A DNA stretch of 64,000 bases. It comes from Sulfitobacter sp. HNIBRBA3233. GTDB lineage: Bacteria > Pseudomonadota > Alphaproteobacteria > Rhodobacterales > Rhodobacteraceae. The position numbers and the translations under genes were made by a program. The number at the start of each line of letters is the position of its first letter. Positions within the stretch are counted from its first letter, which is position 1. Shown piece after piece: positions 7,261-17,110 of this stretch. Location of the stretch: positions 2,108,001-2,172,000 of the forward strand of contig NZ_JBEFLP010000001.1 in assembly GCF_040149665.1 (NCBI RefSeq), in the 5' to 3' direction. Under the pieces are notes generated by a model, which saw nothing but the letters and a program-made list of their open reading frames with translations, did no database searches and was not told where the DNA came from.

Positions 7261-8541
7261 ATGCCAACGAAGCTTTCCAATGCCATTCTTGCCAAGCGGG
7301 ATGATCTGATCGCTCTGACACAGGATCTGATCCGTATTCCGACGCTGAACCCGCCGGGGCGCGATTACCGCGTCATCTGCGAATATCTGGACCGTCGCCT
7401 GTCCGATCACGGGTTCGAGACACAACTGATCCGCGCCACCGGCACTCCCGGCGACAGCGAGAAATATCCGCGCTGGAACATCATCGCGCGGCGCGAGGGG
7501 AAACGCGCCGGCGAATGCGTGCATTTCAACAGTCACACCGATGTGGTCGAGGCCGGCAAGGGCTGGACGACCGATCCCTTCGGCGGTGAACTGCGCGATG
7601 GCAAGATTTACGGGCGCGGTGCCTGCGACATGAAAGGCGGGCTCGCCGCATCTATCATCGCGGCCGAAGCTTTCATCGAAACCCACCCCGATTTCACCGG
7701 CGCGATCGAGATTTCCGGCACGGCGGACGAAGAATCCGGCGGCTATGGCGGTGTGGCCTATCTGGCCGAACACGGCCATTTCAATCCCGACCGCGTGCAC
7801 CACGTGATCATCCCCGAACCTCTGAACAAGGATCGAATTTGTCTGGGGCACCGCGGCGGCTGGTGGGCGGAAATCGAAACCAAAGGCGAAATCGCCCATG
7901 GCTCGATGCCGTTTCTGGGCGACTGCGCCGTGCGCCACATGGGCGCGGTCCTGCAAGAGTTCGAAACCAAGCTGTTCCCGGCCATGGCCGCGCGCACAAC
8001 GGACATGCCCGTTGTGCCGGAAGGCGCACGCAGCTCGACCATGAACATAAACTCGATCCACGGCGGCCAGCCCGAGAACGAAGAAGGGTTCGACGGCCTG
8101 CCCGCCCATTGTGTCCCCGACAGTTGCCGGATCACCATCGACCGCCGCTTTCTGGTGGAGGAACCGCTCGATCAGGTCCGGGGAGAGGTGACTGCCCTTC
8201 TGGAAGGGCTGAAGGGCACCCGCGCCGATTTCGAGTATGAGATTACCGAGCTGAACAGCGTGCTGCCGTCGATGACCGACCGCGAGGCACCGGTTGTGCG
8301 AACTGTCGCGGCGGCAATCGAGACCGTGATGGGTGTCATGCCGCAATACGTGGCCTCCCCCGGCACCTATGACCAGAAGCATATCGACCGGATCGGCAAG
8401 CTGAAGAATTGCATCGCTTACGGTCCCGGCGTGCTGGAACTGGCGCACAAGCCCGACGAATGGATCGGCGTTCAGGACATGCTGGAGAGCGCTTGCGTCA
8501 TGGGTGCCGCACTGGAAACCCTGCTGCTGGGCGACGCCTGA
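7261..8541 (+). CDS. M20-family zinc amidohydrolase (ArgE/DapE-like)
   Basis: The 426-residue protein has the M20 metal-site motifs: FNSHTDVVE (His ligand), GRGACDMKGG (bridging Asp), TADEESGG (Glu pair) and IIPEP (ligand). It is an acetylornithine-deacetylase/succinyl-diaminopimelate-desuccinylase family member, but its exact substrate is unclear, as no arginine or lysine biosynthesis genes lie nearby. An upstream in-frame start was rejected because CGAAGGAC sits at the right distance before MPTKL. The intergenic region holds a TGCCTAGGCA palindrome at 7189-7198. Confidence 0.85.
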   Translation: MPTKLSNAILAKRDDLIALTQDLIRIPTLNPPGRDYRVICEYLDRRLSDHGFETQLIRATGTPGDSEKYPRWNIIARREGKRAGECVHFNSHTDVVEAGKGWTTDPFGGELRDGKIYGRGACDMKGGLAASIIAAEAFIETHPDFTGAIEISGTADEESGGYGGVAYLAEHGHFNPDRVHHVIIPEPLNKDRICLGHRGGWWAEIETKGEIAHGSMPFLGDCAVRHMGAVLQEFETKLFPAMAARTTDMPVVPEGARSSTMNINSIHGGQPENEEGFDGLPAHCVPDSCRITIDRRFLVEEPLDQVRGEVTALLEGLKGTRADFEYEITELNSVLPSMTDREAPVVRTVAAAIETVMGVMPQYVASPGTYDQKHIDRIGKLKNCIAYGPGVLELAHKPDEWIGVQDMLESACVMGAALETLLLGDA

Positions 8542-8632
8542 GCCGCCGCCCGGATCGTTGATCCAGCATTCCGTCCGCATGTCGCAAACCGGCAGTTTGC
8601 GCAGCGCTGGACCATTTGCCGCACCCGAATCC

Positions 8633-8657
8633 GGCTTCTTGTTGGGAACAAGAAGCC
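8633..8657. repeat. Perfect 11-bp inverted repeat in the 243-bp gap before the efflux operon
   Basis: GGCTTCTTGTT and AACAAGAAGCC flank a GGG loop. No T tract follows on either strand, so it does not look like an intrinsic terminator; an operator or RNA hairpin is possible. GGAAC in its right arm (8645-8649) is followed 17 nt later by CGTC, one base off the EcfG -10 element. The rest of the 8542-8784 gap shows no gene. Confidence 0.6.
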
Positions 8658-8784
8658 CGCGCTCTACGTCTTCCTAGCAATATATCGCCGAGATCAGGCG
8701 GGACAGTCGGCCGCTCGTGCGCTGGCCCGAAACGATCGGGGTTGCACCACAAACCATGCGACCGCCTTTTAGAAGGGGATTAGG

Positions 8785-9873
8785 ATGAAAGCGTTTTTCA
8801 AGGTTCTGGCAGGGTCTCTTGTCGTCGCATTCTTTGCGTTGGCCGGGCTTTTCGGCACTGAATACTTTCTGTCCTCACGCAGCGATGCCGCGCAGAACCG
8901 GCAGGGGCAGTCGCAGGCGGTCCGGGTCGGTCTGGCCACACCGCAGGAACGGCAGATCGCGGATGCGGTGCGTGGCGTGGGCACCTTGATGGCGATCCGC
9001 ACGGTAGACATGGTTCCGTCCGCATCTGGGCGCGTCACGCAGGTGCCCGTTGTATCGGTGCAGGAGGTATCGGCGGGCGATCTGATCGTGCAGATGGACG
9101 ACCGCGCCGAACGCGCCGCCCTGAACGATGCGAATGCGACCCTCGAAGAAGCGCGGCAGGACCTGCGCCGTTTCGAGGAACTGGCCGAAAGCAACACCAC
9201 CGCCGAAGCCCGCCTTGAACAGGCGCGCGCGCGGTTCCAGCGCGCCGAAGCCGCCGTAATGCGGGCCGAAGCGGAGCTCGACGACCGCCGACTGGTGGCC
9301 CCCTTCGACGGCACGATCGGCTTGATCGATGTTGAACCGGGGGCGTTCCTGTCCGGCGATACGCCCGTGACGCGTCTGTCCGATCTGTCGGTGATGGAAG
9401 TCGAGGTGGGCCTGCCAGAACGCTATTACGATCAGGTCGCGCCGGGCCAGCCTGTCGAGATCACGACCCCCGCCTTCGCGTCGCGAACCTTCAGCGGGTC
9501 TGTCACCGCCCGCGCACCGCAGATCGATCTGAACACCCGCAGCTTCGTCGTGCGGGCCGAGATCGACAATAGCGATGGCAAGCTGGTCGGCGGAATGTTC
9601 GCCGATGCCCGCGTGATACTGGGTGAAAGCGAGGGGCTGGCCATACCGGACGACGCAATCATCAGCGAGGGTCTGACCAGCTATGTGTTCACCGTCGTCG
9701 ACGGCACGGCGCGCCGAACCGAAATCACACCCGGCGTTTCGGTCGGGGAGCTGACCGCCGTAAGTGGCAGCCTTGCCAAGGACGACCGCGTGGTCGTCGC
9801 GGGATGGGACAACCTCAGCGACGGGGCGGCGGTCGAAATCGACGAGAGCTTTGATCAGGGGGCCGCGGAGTGA
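8785..9873 (+). CDS. RND efflux periplasmic adaptor (membrane fusion protein)
   Basis: The 362-residue protein starts with one membrane anchor (about residues 7-29), followed by a barrel-sandwich half (VDMVPSASGRVTQV), an alpha-helical hairpin (about 112-165, rich in Ala, Arg and Glu), the second half (APFDGTIGLIDVEPGAFL) and a C-terminal beta barrel. This is the HlyD/MexA-type adaptor that links the inner-membrane pump to an outer-membrane channel. Its stop overlaps the GTG start of the pump gene. No outer-membrane factor or regulator gene is adjacent, so a shared TolC-type channel is likely. Confidence 0.9.
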   Translation: MKAFFKVLAGSLVVAFFALAGLFGTEYFLSSRSDAAQNRQGQSQAVRVGLATPQERQIADAVRGVGTLMAIRTVDMVPSASGRVTQVPVVSVQEVSAGDLIVQMDDRAERAALNDANATLEEARQDLRRFEELAESNTTAEARLEQARARFQRAEAAVMRAEAELDDRRLVAPFDGTIGLIDVEPGAFLSGDTPVTRLSDLSVMEVEVGLPERYYDQVAPGQPVEITTPAFASRTFSGSVTARAPQIDLNTRSFVVRAEIDNSDGKLVGGMFADARVILGESEGLAIPDDAIISEGLTSYVFTVVDGTARRTEITPGVSVGELTAVSGSLAKDDRVVVAGWDNLSDGAAVEIDESFDQGAAE

Positions 9874-12800
9874 CGCTTTCAGACCTTTCCGTCCGCCGCC
9901 CGGTCCTTGCGACTGTGATGTCGATCCTGATCGTGGTGATCGGCGTCGGCGCGCTGATGCGCATGCCCGTGCGCGAACTGCCGAACACCACCACGGCGCA
10001 GGTCACGGTATCGGTACCCTACATCGGGGCGGGGCCCGGCGTTGTGGACAGCGAACTCGCCTCGGTCATCGAGGGTGCAATCTCGACCGTGTCGGGCATT
10101 GACCGGATATCGACCGAATCCGAACTTGGCGGTCTGCGCACTGTTATCACCTTCCGGCAGGGTCGCGACATCGACCAGGCCGCGTCCGACATCCGCGCCG
10201 CTGTCCAGTCCGTCCGCGGCGAGCTTCCCGCCGAGGCGGAAGAGCCCCAGGTCGCCAAGAACGACAGTCAGGGCGACCCGATCCTGTGGATGACCATGAC
10301 CTCTGACAACATGGCCGCACCGGAATTGACCGACTACGCCGACCGTTTCATCGTGGACCGCCTCGAGACGCTCGAAGGGGTGGCCGCCGTGCAGATCTAC
10401 GGCGAAAGGCCCTATGCCATGCGCGTCTGGCTGGACCCGCCGGCGATGGCCGCGCGGGGGGTGACGGCAAATGAAATCGCCGCCGCCCTGCGCAACAATA
10501 ATCTTGAACTGCCCGCCGGTCAGATCGAAAGCGCATCGCGCACCTATCTGCTGCGCACCGAAACACGGCTGTCCACCGTGGAAGAGTTCGAAGACCTTAT
10601 CATTGCCAACGACGGGAACGGGCGCGTGACGCTGGGCGATGTCGCGCGCATCTCCATCGGGACCGAAACGGACAACAGCGCGTTCCGCTCGAATGGTCAG
10701 ACGGCGATCGGGCTCGGCGTGCTACGCCAGTCCTCTGCCAATACCCTGTCGATTTCCAGCGCGGTCAACGCCGAAGTCGCGAACATCCAGTCCCAGCTGC
10801 CCGGCGGAACATCGCTTCAGGTTACCTCGGACGATGCGGATTTCATCAGTGCGTCGATCCGCGAGGTTCTCACGACGCTGCTGATTTCGGTGGGGATCGT
10901 CATCGCCGTGATCTACATCTTTCTGACGTCGATCCGCGCGACGATCATACCTGCCATCACCATCCCCATCGCGCTGATCGGGGCCTGCGCCGGGATCGCG
11001 ATGGCGGGCTTTTCGATCAATATCCTCACGCTCTTCGCACTTATCCTCGCAATCGGGCTTGTGGTGGACGACGCGATTGTCGTGCTCGAAAACATCGAGC
11101 GCCGCGTGGAGAATGGCTGTGACCCGAAAGAGGCGGCCCGAAACGGTGCCAATCAGGTTTTCTTCGCTGTTGTATCAACCTCTGCCACCCTGATCGCCGT
11201 GTTCGTACCGCTGTCGTTTCTCGAAGGCGAGATCGGCAAGCTGTTCCGCGAATTCGGGATCACCCTTGCAATCGCGGTCGCGCTGTCGACCTTCGTTGCC
11301 CTGACGCTCTGCCCGGTTGTCGCGAGCTTCGTGCTGAAGAAAGACATGAACAACTCGCGCTTCGCCCGCGCGGTCAAGACGGTCACGGACAAGACCTCAT
11401 CGGGCTACCGCAGCCTGCTGAAACGCGCCATCGCAGCGCCGGTGGTGGTGCTGGGTATCGCGGCTGCACTGACGGGCATGTCGTGGACGCTATACCAGAA
11501 CCTGCCGTCCCAGTTGACCCCGAACGAGGACCGCGGGATCTTTTTCGTCTCGATCCAGTCCCCTGCGGGATCCGCGCTGGGTCTGACGGACCGCGCCGTG
11601 AGCGAGGTCGAAGACCTGATCGCGCCCTACCGCGAGGACGGCACGGTAGAGGATGTGATTTCGATCGTCGGCCAATACGGCGAGACCGGGCGCGCCTTTG
11701 TCGTGGCGATCCTGTCGGACTGGGACGCCCGCGACATGGGCTCCCGCGATGTCGTGAACGCCTTGCGACCTGAATTTGCCAAGATCACCCGCGCCAGCGT
11801 TCGCAGCTTTGCACCATCGGGTCTGGGCGCGGGCGGCAGCTCGGGGCTCGAGCTGATCGTCACGGCGCCCAGCTTCGAAGAAGCCGCCGAATTCTCTGCC
11901 GAAATGGAACGCCGGTTGCGCGAAACACCCGATATCGTCGGGGTCAGACGGGCCTATGAAATCAATACCCCCGGCTATGACATCGGGGTGAACCGCGATC
12001 TGGCCCGCGATATCGGCGTCGACACCCGGGCGATTTCGGATGCCGTGCGCACCTTCTTTGTCTCTGCCGAAGTCACCGAGTTTATCTCTCGCGACCGCCA
12101 GTACCCGGTGATCCTGCAAGCCCCCGACGAGCGGCGGATCAGCACCGAAAACCTGCGGGGCCTGAACGTGCGCACCAGCAGCGGCGAACTTGTGCCTCTC
12201 GACGGTCTGGTCACCGTGGAGCGGCGCGCATCGGTGCGGGCCTATAACCGCTTCAACCGCCAGCCGTCGGTCGAAATCAGCGCATCGCTGGCCGAAGGGG
12301 TCGATCTGGGATCGGCCATAGCAACGGTCGAGGCGATCGCGGACGAAATGCCGTCGCAGATGCAGATTGCCTACAGCGGTCAGGCCGAAAGCTTCCAGGA
12401 GACTTCGGGCGGGATCGTGACCACTTTCGCGCTGGCGCTTCTGGTGGTGTTTCTGGTGCTTGCCGCGCAGTTCGAAAGCTTCATTCAGCCGGTCGTGATC
12501 CTGCTGTCGGTTCCTCTTGCCGTGGCGGGTGCGCTGCTGACCCTGCTTGCCTTGGGCGAGGCGATAAACATCTACACGCAGGTGGGCATGGTCATGCTGA
12601 TCGGGCTGATGGCGAAAAACGGGATCCTGATCGTCGAATTCGCCAACCAGCTGCGCGAAGAGGGCCACTCCGTGCGCGAGGCCATCATCGAAGCATCGAC
12701 CGTCCGCCTGCGCCCGATCCTGATGACGGTGATGTCCACCGTTCTGGGTGCGGTTCCGCTGGTTCTGTCCAGCGGCGCGGGCGCGGCGAGCAGGTTCTCC

Positions 12801-12944
12801 ATCGGTATCGTGATCATCGGCGGCTTCATGGCCGCGTCCATCCTGACACTGTTTCTGACGCCGGTTCTGTATGATCTGATGCAGCGCGATCCGCAGACCG
12901 ACGCAAAAGATTCCGAAACGGCGGAGGGCGCCCAGACCGCCTAG
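9870..12944 (+). CDS. RND-family efflux pump, inner-membrane permease (AcrB/HAE1 type)
   Basis: The 1024-residue length and two-fold repeat with about 12 membrane helices fit hydrophobe/amphiphile efflux RND pumps. The N-terminus (SDLSVRRPVLATVMSILIVV) and GLVVDDAIVVLENIERR in helix 4, holding the paired aspartates of proton relay, are diagnostic; the second repeat has GLMAKNGILIVEFANQ. The gene begins with GTG inside the adaptor stop, showing coupling. Substrates cannot be inferred. The stop overlaps the end of the convergent Hsp70-like gene by four bases. Confidence 0.95.
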   Translation: MTLSDLSVRRPVLATVMSILIVVIGVGALMRMPVRELPNTTTAQVTVSVPYIGAGPGVVDSELASVIEGAISTVSGIDRISTESELGGLRTVITFRQGRDIDQAASDIRAAVQSVRGELPAEAEEPQVAKNDSQGDPILWMTMTSDNMAAPELTDYADRFIVDRLETLEGVAAVQIYGERPYAMRVWLDPPAMAARGVTANEIAAALRNNNLELPAGQIESASRTYLLRTETRLSTVEEFEDLIIANDGNGRVTLGDVARISIGTETDNSAFRSNGQTAIGLGVLRQSSANTLSISSAVNAEVANIQSQLPGGTSLQVTSDDADFISASIREVLTTLLISVGIVIAVIYIFLTSIRATIIPAITIPIALIGACAGIAMAGFSINILTLFALILAIGLVVDDAIVVLENIERRVENGCDPKEAARNGANQVFFAVVSTSATLIAVFVPLSFLEGEIGKLFREFGITLAIAVALSTFVALTLCPVVASFVLKKDMNNSRFARAVKTVTDKTSSGYRSLLKRAIAAPVVVLGIAAALTGMSWTLYQNLPSQLTPNEDRGIFFVSIQSPAGSALGLTDRAVSEVEDLIAPYREDGTVEDVISIVGQYGETGRAFVVAILSDWDARDMGSRDVVNALRPEFAKITRASVRSFAPSGLGAGGSSGLELIVTAPSFEEAAEFSAEMERRLRETPDIVGVRRAYEINTPGYDIGVNRDLARDIGVDTRAISDAVRTFFVSAEVTEFISRDRQYPVILQAPDERRISTENLRGLNVRTSSGELVPLDGLVTVERRASVRAYNRFNRQPSVEISASLAEGVDLGSAIATVEAIADEMPSQMQIAYSGQAESFQETSGGIVTTFALALLVVFLVLAAQFESFIQPVVILLSVPLAVAGALLTLLALGEAINIYTQVGMVMLIGLMAKNGILIVEFANQLREEGHSVREAIIEASTVRLRPILMTVMSTVLGAVPLVLSSGAGAASRFSIGIVIIGGFMAASILTLFLTPVLYDLMQRDPQTDAKDSETAEGAQTA

Positions 12945-14182
12945 GGCGATTCCGCGCTCCCTGTTGCGATCGCCAGCCCGTCGACGATCGCGGTCAGCGC
13001 CGCGCCGCGGTGAACCTGCGCTGCGGGCAGTACGCGCGATATTGCAGTCTGGACCGTTCCCATCAGGCTGGACCCTCCGACGAATATGACGTGGCCCACG
13101 GCATCCGGTGTCTTGCCTGCACCCGCCAGTGTTTCAAGCGCGGCCTCGCCGATCTGCGCCGTCAGCGCATCGAGCGTATCAGACACCATCGAGAAGGTGA
13201 CCGGAACGGCCAGACCGCGTTCGACTTCGGCAAGATCGATCCGGCCTTCGCCCGCAGCGTTTGCCGCGATCTTTCCCGCCTCGACCGCAAAGGCGACATC
13301 GTGGCCCAGTTCATCCTCAAGCACGCCGAGAAGCCGGTCGAACCCCGCGCCCTCGGCCCCGTTCCGCGCCAGATCCTTTGCCAGTCGGCGGGTGTCCGGA
13401 TTGTAAAGAAAGGGGATCTTGGCCCAGTTCGCCAGATCGTTGAAGATCGCCGCAGGCGCTATATGCGTCTTGTCTCCGAACGCGTGGCGCACCTGCCCGC
13501 CCCGACCCAGAAGCGGCATCACCAGATCGAGGCTCAGCGCGCGGTCGAAATCGGTGCCGCCCACGCGGATCCCGTGGCTGGCCAGGATGTCGATCCCGTC
13601 CCCCTCCGTTCTGAACAGCGTGAAATCGGACGTGCCGCCCCCGATATCAACCACGAGGCCCAGGGCATCCGCCGACAGCGACGCGCTGTTTGCCCAGGCG
13701 GCGGCTTCGGGTTCATACATGAAGGACACATCGCCAAAGCCCGCACGGCCATAGGCCTCCTGCAGGTCGGCAAGGGCCTGCGCATCACGGGCGGGGTCGG
13801 GATGGAACCCGACGGGCCGCCCCGACAGCACCGCGTCAAAGGACGTGCCCGCCGCAGCCTCCGACGCGGATTTCAACCGTTTGAGAAACCGCGCGACAAT
13901 ATCGATGAAATCCAGTCGTTCACCCAGCAGATTGCGCCGCTCGCGCATCAGCGGCGATCCCAGCAGGCTTTTGAGCGCACGCATATAGCGTCCCTCGTCC
14001 CCCGCAAGCAGCGCCTCGCCGGCCGGCGTGCCGATTAGCATCTGCTTGGCGGTGAAATCGAAGAAAACGGCCGTGGGCAGGGTATCGCCGCCGGGCTCCA
14101 GCGCAATCCTCTGGACCGCTCCATCGCGCCAGAATGCCGCCGCCGAGTTCGACGTTCCGAAATCAACTGCCAGTCGCTGCAT
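12941..14182 (-). CDS. Hsp70-like ATPase, YegD type, without substrate-binding domain
   Basis: The 413-residue protein contains the actin/Hsp70 ATPase fold only: phosphate 1 motif VDFGTSNSAAAF (residues 5-16), phosphate 2 motif VVDIGGGTSDFTLF and adenosine motif VIFVGGSSLMG near the C-terminus. The canonical C-terminal substrate-binding and lid domains are absent, as in E. coli YegD. Its clients are unknown. It is a single gene convergent with the RND permease; no DnaJ or GrpE partner lies nearby. Confidence 0.85.
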   Translation of the reverse strand: MQRLAVDFGTSNSAAAFWRDGAVQRIALEPGGDTLPTAVFFDFTAKQMLIGTPAGEALLAGDEGRYMRALKSLLGSPLMRERRNLLGERLDFIDIVARFLKRLKSASEAAAGTSFDAVLSGRPVGFHPDPARDAQALADLQEAYGRAGFGDVSFMYEPEAAAWANSASLSADALGLVVDIGGGTSDFTLFRTEGDGIDILASHGIRVGGTDFDRALSLDLVMPLLGRGGQVRHAFGDKTHIAPAAIFNDLANWAKIPFLYNPDTRRLAKDLARNGAEGAGFDRLLGVLEDELGHDVAFAVEAGKIAANAAGEGRIDLAEVERGLAVPVTFSMVSDTLDALTAQIGEAALETLAGAGKTPDAVGHVIFVGGSSLMGTVQTAISRVLPAAQVHRGAALTAIVDGLAIATGSAESP

Positions 14183-14306
14183 CCTTCACCCTCCGCTCCG
14201 CGAAGCCGCGCAGCTACCTCAAGCTTGAAGGGGTCGCAAGGTTACATCTAGCCATGGGAGAGCCGCTCGCCTACGCTTTGAGCTATAACAAGACAGGGAG
14301 TCTCTC

Positions 14307-15785
14307 ATGTTTCACCTTCGCAGCCTTCTCATGGGTGTCAGCACCACGGCGCTTCTGGCGACAGGCGCTGCCGCCAAGGACGATATCACCTTGGCGATGC
14401 AGCTTGAGCCGCCGCACCTCGATCCAACGAGCGCCGCCGCCGGTGCGATCGACTCGGTGCTTTATTCGAACGTGTTCGAAGGGCTCACACGCTTCACCTC
14501 GGATGGGGCGATTGTACCGGGGCTCGCCAAAAGCTGGGAGATCAGCGAAGACGGGCTGACCTATACCTTCACCCTGCAAGAGGGCGTCACGTTTCACGAC
14601 GGCACCACGATGGATGCCGACGACGTGAAATTCACCCTCGACCGCATTCTCGCAGAAGACAGCGCGAACGCGCAGAAGGCGCTGTATGCGTCGATTGCTG
14701 AGGTCAATGTCATCGACCCCGCCACGGTCGAGGTGAAGCTCAGCGAACCCAACGGCATGATGTTGTTCAACCTTGCCTGGGGTGATGCCGTTATCGTTGC
14801 GCCCGAAAGCATCGAGAACATCAAGCAACAGCCCATCGGCACCGGCGCGTTCAAGTTCGACAGCTGGACACAGGGCGACAGCATCGAGATCAGCCGCTAC
14901 GACGGCTACTGGGGCGAACCGGCCAAGCTGGCCTCGGCCACGTTCAAGTTCATCTCCGACCCCACTGCCGCGTTCTCGGCGATGATGGCGGAAGATATCG
15001 ATGTCTTCTCGGGCTTTCCCGCACCCGAAAACCTGCCCCAGTTCGAGGCGGATCCGCGCTTTCAGGTGCTTGTCGGCTCGACCGAGGGCGAGACGATCCT
15101 GTCGACCAACAACAAGCAGGCGCCCTTCGATGACGTGCGCGTCCGGCAGGCGCTGGCCCATGCCATCGACCGTCAGGCAATCATCGACGGTGCGATGTTC
15201 GGCTACGGCACGCCCATCGGGACACATTTCGCGCCCCACAATCCCGCCTACGTGGATCTGACAGCACAAAGCGCCTATGACCCCGAGAAGGCGATCGCGC
15301 TTCTGGAAGAGGCGGGTCTGGGCGACGGGTTCGAGACAACCCTCTTCCTGCCGCCCCCGTCCTACGCCCGCCGCGGCGGAGAGATCATCGCGGCACAGCT
15401 TGCCGAAGTCGGGATCAAGGCCGAAATCACCAATGTCGAATGGGCGCAGTGGCTCGAGTCCGTATTCAACGGCAAGAACTTCGGCCTGACCATCGTCAGC
15501 CATACCGAGCCGATGGATATCGGCATCTACGCGAACCCCGATTACTACTTCCAGTACGATAATCCGGCGTTTCAGGAGCTGATGAACAAGCTCAACGCAA
15601 CCACCGATCCTGACGCGCGGACCGAGATGCTGGGAGAAGCGCAGCGCATCATCGCGGATGACTATGTGAACGGCTACCTGTTCCAGCTTGCCGCGCTGTC
15701 GGTCGCCAAATCTGGATTGCAGGGCCTGTGGGCCAACGCGCCCACGCAGGCCAACGACCTGACAGGGGTCAGCTGGTCCGAATAA
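14307..15785 (+). CDS. Periplasmic peptide-type ABC transporter substrate-binding protein (SBP family 5)
   Basis: The 492-residue protein begins with a signal peptide (about residues 1-23, ending GAAA before KDD). Family 5 features follow: EPPHLDPTSAAAGAIDSVLY, LAKSWEISEDGLTYTFTLQE and VRQALAHAIDRQAI. It should deliver oligopeptides or related solutes to a DppBCDF-type transporter. The matching permease and ATPase genes lie 2 kb downstream, beyond minus-strand genes, so this gene is transcribed separately and ends at its own terminator. Confidence 0.9.
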   Translation: MFHLRSLLMGVSTTALLATGAAAKDDITLAMQLEPPHLDPTSAAAGAIDSVLYSNVFEGLTRFTSDGAIVPGLAKSWEISEDGLTYTFTLQEGVTFHDGTTMDADDVKFTLDRILAEDSANAQKALYASIAEVNVIDPATVEVKLSEPNGMMLFNLAWGDAVIVAPESIENIKQQPIGTGAFKFDSWTQGDSIEISRYDGYWGEPAKLASATFKFISDPTAAFSAMMAEDIDVFSGFPAPENLPQFEADPRFQVLVGSTEGETILSTNNKQAPFDDVRVRQALAHAIDRQAIIDGAMFGYGTPIGTHFAPHNPAYVDLTAQSAYDPEKAIALLEEAGLGDGFETTLFLPPPSYARRGGEIIAAQLAEVGIKAEITNVEWAQWLESVFNGKNFGLTIVSHTEPMDIGIYANPDYYFQYDNPAFQELMNKLNATTDPDARTEMLGEAQRIIADDYVNGYLFQLAALSVAKSGLQGLWANAPTQANDLTGVSWSE

Positions 15786-15794
15786 GTCACACCC

Positions 15795-15822
15795 AAAGCC
15801 CCGCCTTTTGGCGGGGCTTTTC
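15795..15822 (+). terminator. Intrinsic terminator of the substrate-binding protein gene
   Basis: An 11-bp perfect stem (AAAGCCCCGCC / GGCGGGGCTTT) with a TTTT loop ends in a T-rich tail nine bases after the stop codon. Confidence 0.9.
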
Positions 15823-15842
15823 GTTTGGGCCGCTGCCCGCCC

Positions 15843-16952
15843 CTAGCGGTCTACAAGATACTGCACGCGCTCGATGATCTCGTCGCGGATCGCGCCCTCG
15901 CGGGGCGGATCACGCAGCGTCGAGAACCAGTGTTCCGGCGGATTGCGGCCGCGCCTGTTGCCTTCGAAAGTCAGGGCGCGCAGCACCTGTTTCGCCTCCG
16001 GCGACAGCGGCGTCGCGGGATCGTATCCGTTCAGCACTGCCCAGACACCGGCCCACAGACGCCCCACCGTCCACGGGTTGTACCCGCCGCCGCCGAGAAC
16101 CAGCAGCCGCGGCGCGCCCAGCGCCATCAAGCCGCGCAGGATATCCCAATGCGCGTTGTTGCTGAGCGACAGATGCGCCAGCGGGTCATCCTCGACCGCG
16201 TCCGCACCACACAGGAACACGATTGCATCGGGCGCAAAGGCCTCGACCTTCGGCAGGATGAGCGTTTCGCGGATATAGGCCATTTCGCTGTCATTGAGGC
16301 CGCGCGGCACGGGCAGGTTCACGGCCGAACCGCCCGCATCGTCGGTCAGCGGCCCGGTGCGGGGCCAGAGCCCCTCCTCGTGGACCGAGATCATCAGGCA
16401 CTCGCCATCGCCCGCGAAGCCTTCGGCCACGCCGTCGCAGTGGTGCGCGTCGATGTCGATATAGGCAATCCGCCGGACCCCGTGGTGGCGCAGGGACAGC
16501 ATCGCCAGCACCGGATCGTTCAGATAGCAAAAGCCGTTGGCCCGCGCTGGCATCCCGTGATGTGTGCCGCCCGCGGGATTGTAGATCGTCCCGCCCTGCC
16601 CCAGTAATTCACCAGCCAGGATCGATCCGCCTGCCGCAGTGGCAGGACGGCGGAAGATTTCCGGGAACACGGGGTTCGTGACAGTGCCGATGCCGAAGGC
16701 CTCGCGGTCTTGGGGGTGTGCCGTCTGCGTCGCCTCTACCCTTTGCAGGGCCGCGACATAGTCAGGGTCGTGCCATGCATGCAGTGCTTTCGGCTTGGCC
16801 CTCGGGGATGTGATGAACTGCGCGGGGTAAAGCCAGCCCATCGCCCGCGCCAGATCCATCACGGTCGACACACGCGGGACCCGCAAGGGATGCCACCCGC
16901 CGTAGCTTGAGTGGCGAAAAATCTCGTGACCTATGAAAAGCGGTTGCTGCAC
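15843..16952 (-). CDS. Histone-deacetylase-family protein (AcuC-like zinc deacetylase)
   Basis: The protein shows the class I HDAC/AcuC fold: SSYGGWHPLRVPRV near the N-terminus, GGTHHGMPARANGFCYLND with the catalytic His pair, DIDAHHCDGV with zinc ligands, CGADAVEDDP with the third ligand, and GGGGYNPW with the catalytic tyrosine. Bacterial members remove acetyl groups from enzymes, polyamines or other small molecules; the substrate here is unknown. I place the start at a GTG (16952), which gives the family-like MQQPLFIG N-terminus. An ATG at 16997 is also open but abuts a terminator hairpin. No strong ribosome site marks either start. Confidence 0.85.
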   Translation of the reverse strand: MQQPLFIGHEIFRHSSYGGWHPLRVPRVSTVMDLARAMGWLYPAQFITSPRAKPKALHAWHDPDYVAALQRVEATQTAHPQDREAFGIGTVTNPVFPEIFRRPATAAGGSILAGELLGQGGTIYNPAGGTHHGMPARANGFCYLNDPVLAMLSLRHHGVRRIAYIDIDAHHCDGVAEGFAGDGECLMISVHEEGLWPRTGPLTDDAGGSAVNLPVPRGLNDSEMAYIRETLILPKVEAFAPDAIVFLCGADAVEDDPLAHLSLSNNAHWDILRGLMALGAPRLLVLGGGGYNPWTVGRLWAGVWAVLNGYDPATPLSPEAKQVLRALTFEGNRRGRNPPEHWFSTLRDPPREGAIRDEIIERVQYLVDR

Positions 16953-16998
16953 GCAGCGATATCTAGCCGTCCGCCAGCCAAAAGACAGGCCGCACATG

Positions 16999-17022
16999 AA
17001 AACGGACGCCCGAAGGCGCCCG
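16999..17022 (-). terminator. Intrinsic terminator of the candidate small RNA
   Basis: On the minus strand CGGGCGCC, loop TTCG, GGCGTCCG (one G-T pair) is followed by TTTT. Confidence 0.8.
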
Positions 17023-17104
17023 CAGAACTCGTTACAGATCCGAAGATCGAAACTACACCGCCAGCGTCATAAAGCCGGCTCACGGACAGCTTGTGCTGCC
17101 TCTA
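16999..17104 (-). ncRNA. Candidate EcfG-dependent small RNA, about 105 nt
   Basis: On the minus strand, an exact EcfG promoter (17135-17111) is followed by about 105 bases ending in an intrinsic terminator (17022-16999). The predicted transcript folds by eye into GGCAGC/GCUGUC, CCGGC/GCUGG and GAUC-UUCG-GAUC stem-loops plus the terminator, also with a UUCG loop. No credible reading frame is present; the only starts give 5- and 8-codon frames. The transcript ends are inferred, not measured. It could instead be a leader of the HDAC gene downstream. Confidence 0.6.
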
Positions 17105-17110
17105 CGACCT

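Noticed and set aside
7192..8580. A 462-codon minus-strand open frame
   Set aside because: It is antisense to the M20 peptidase gene, which has all metal-site motifs.
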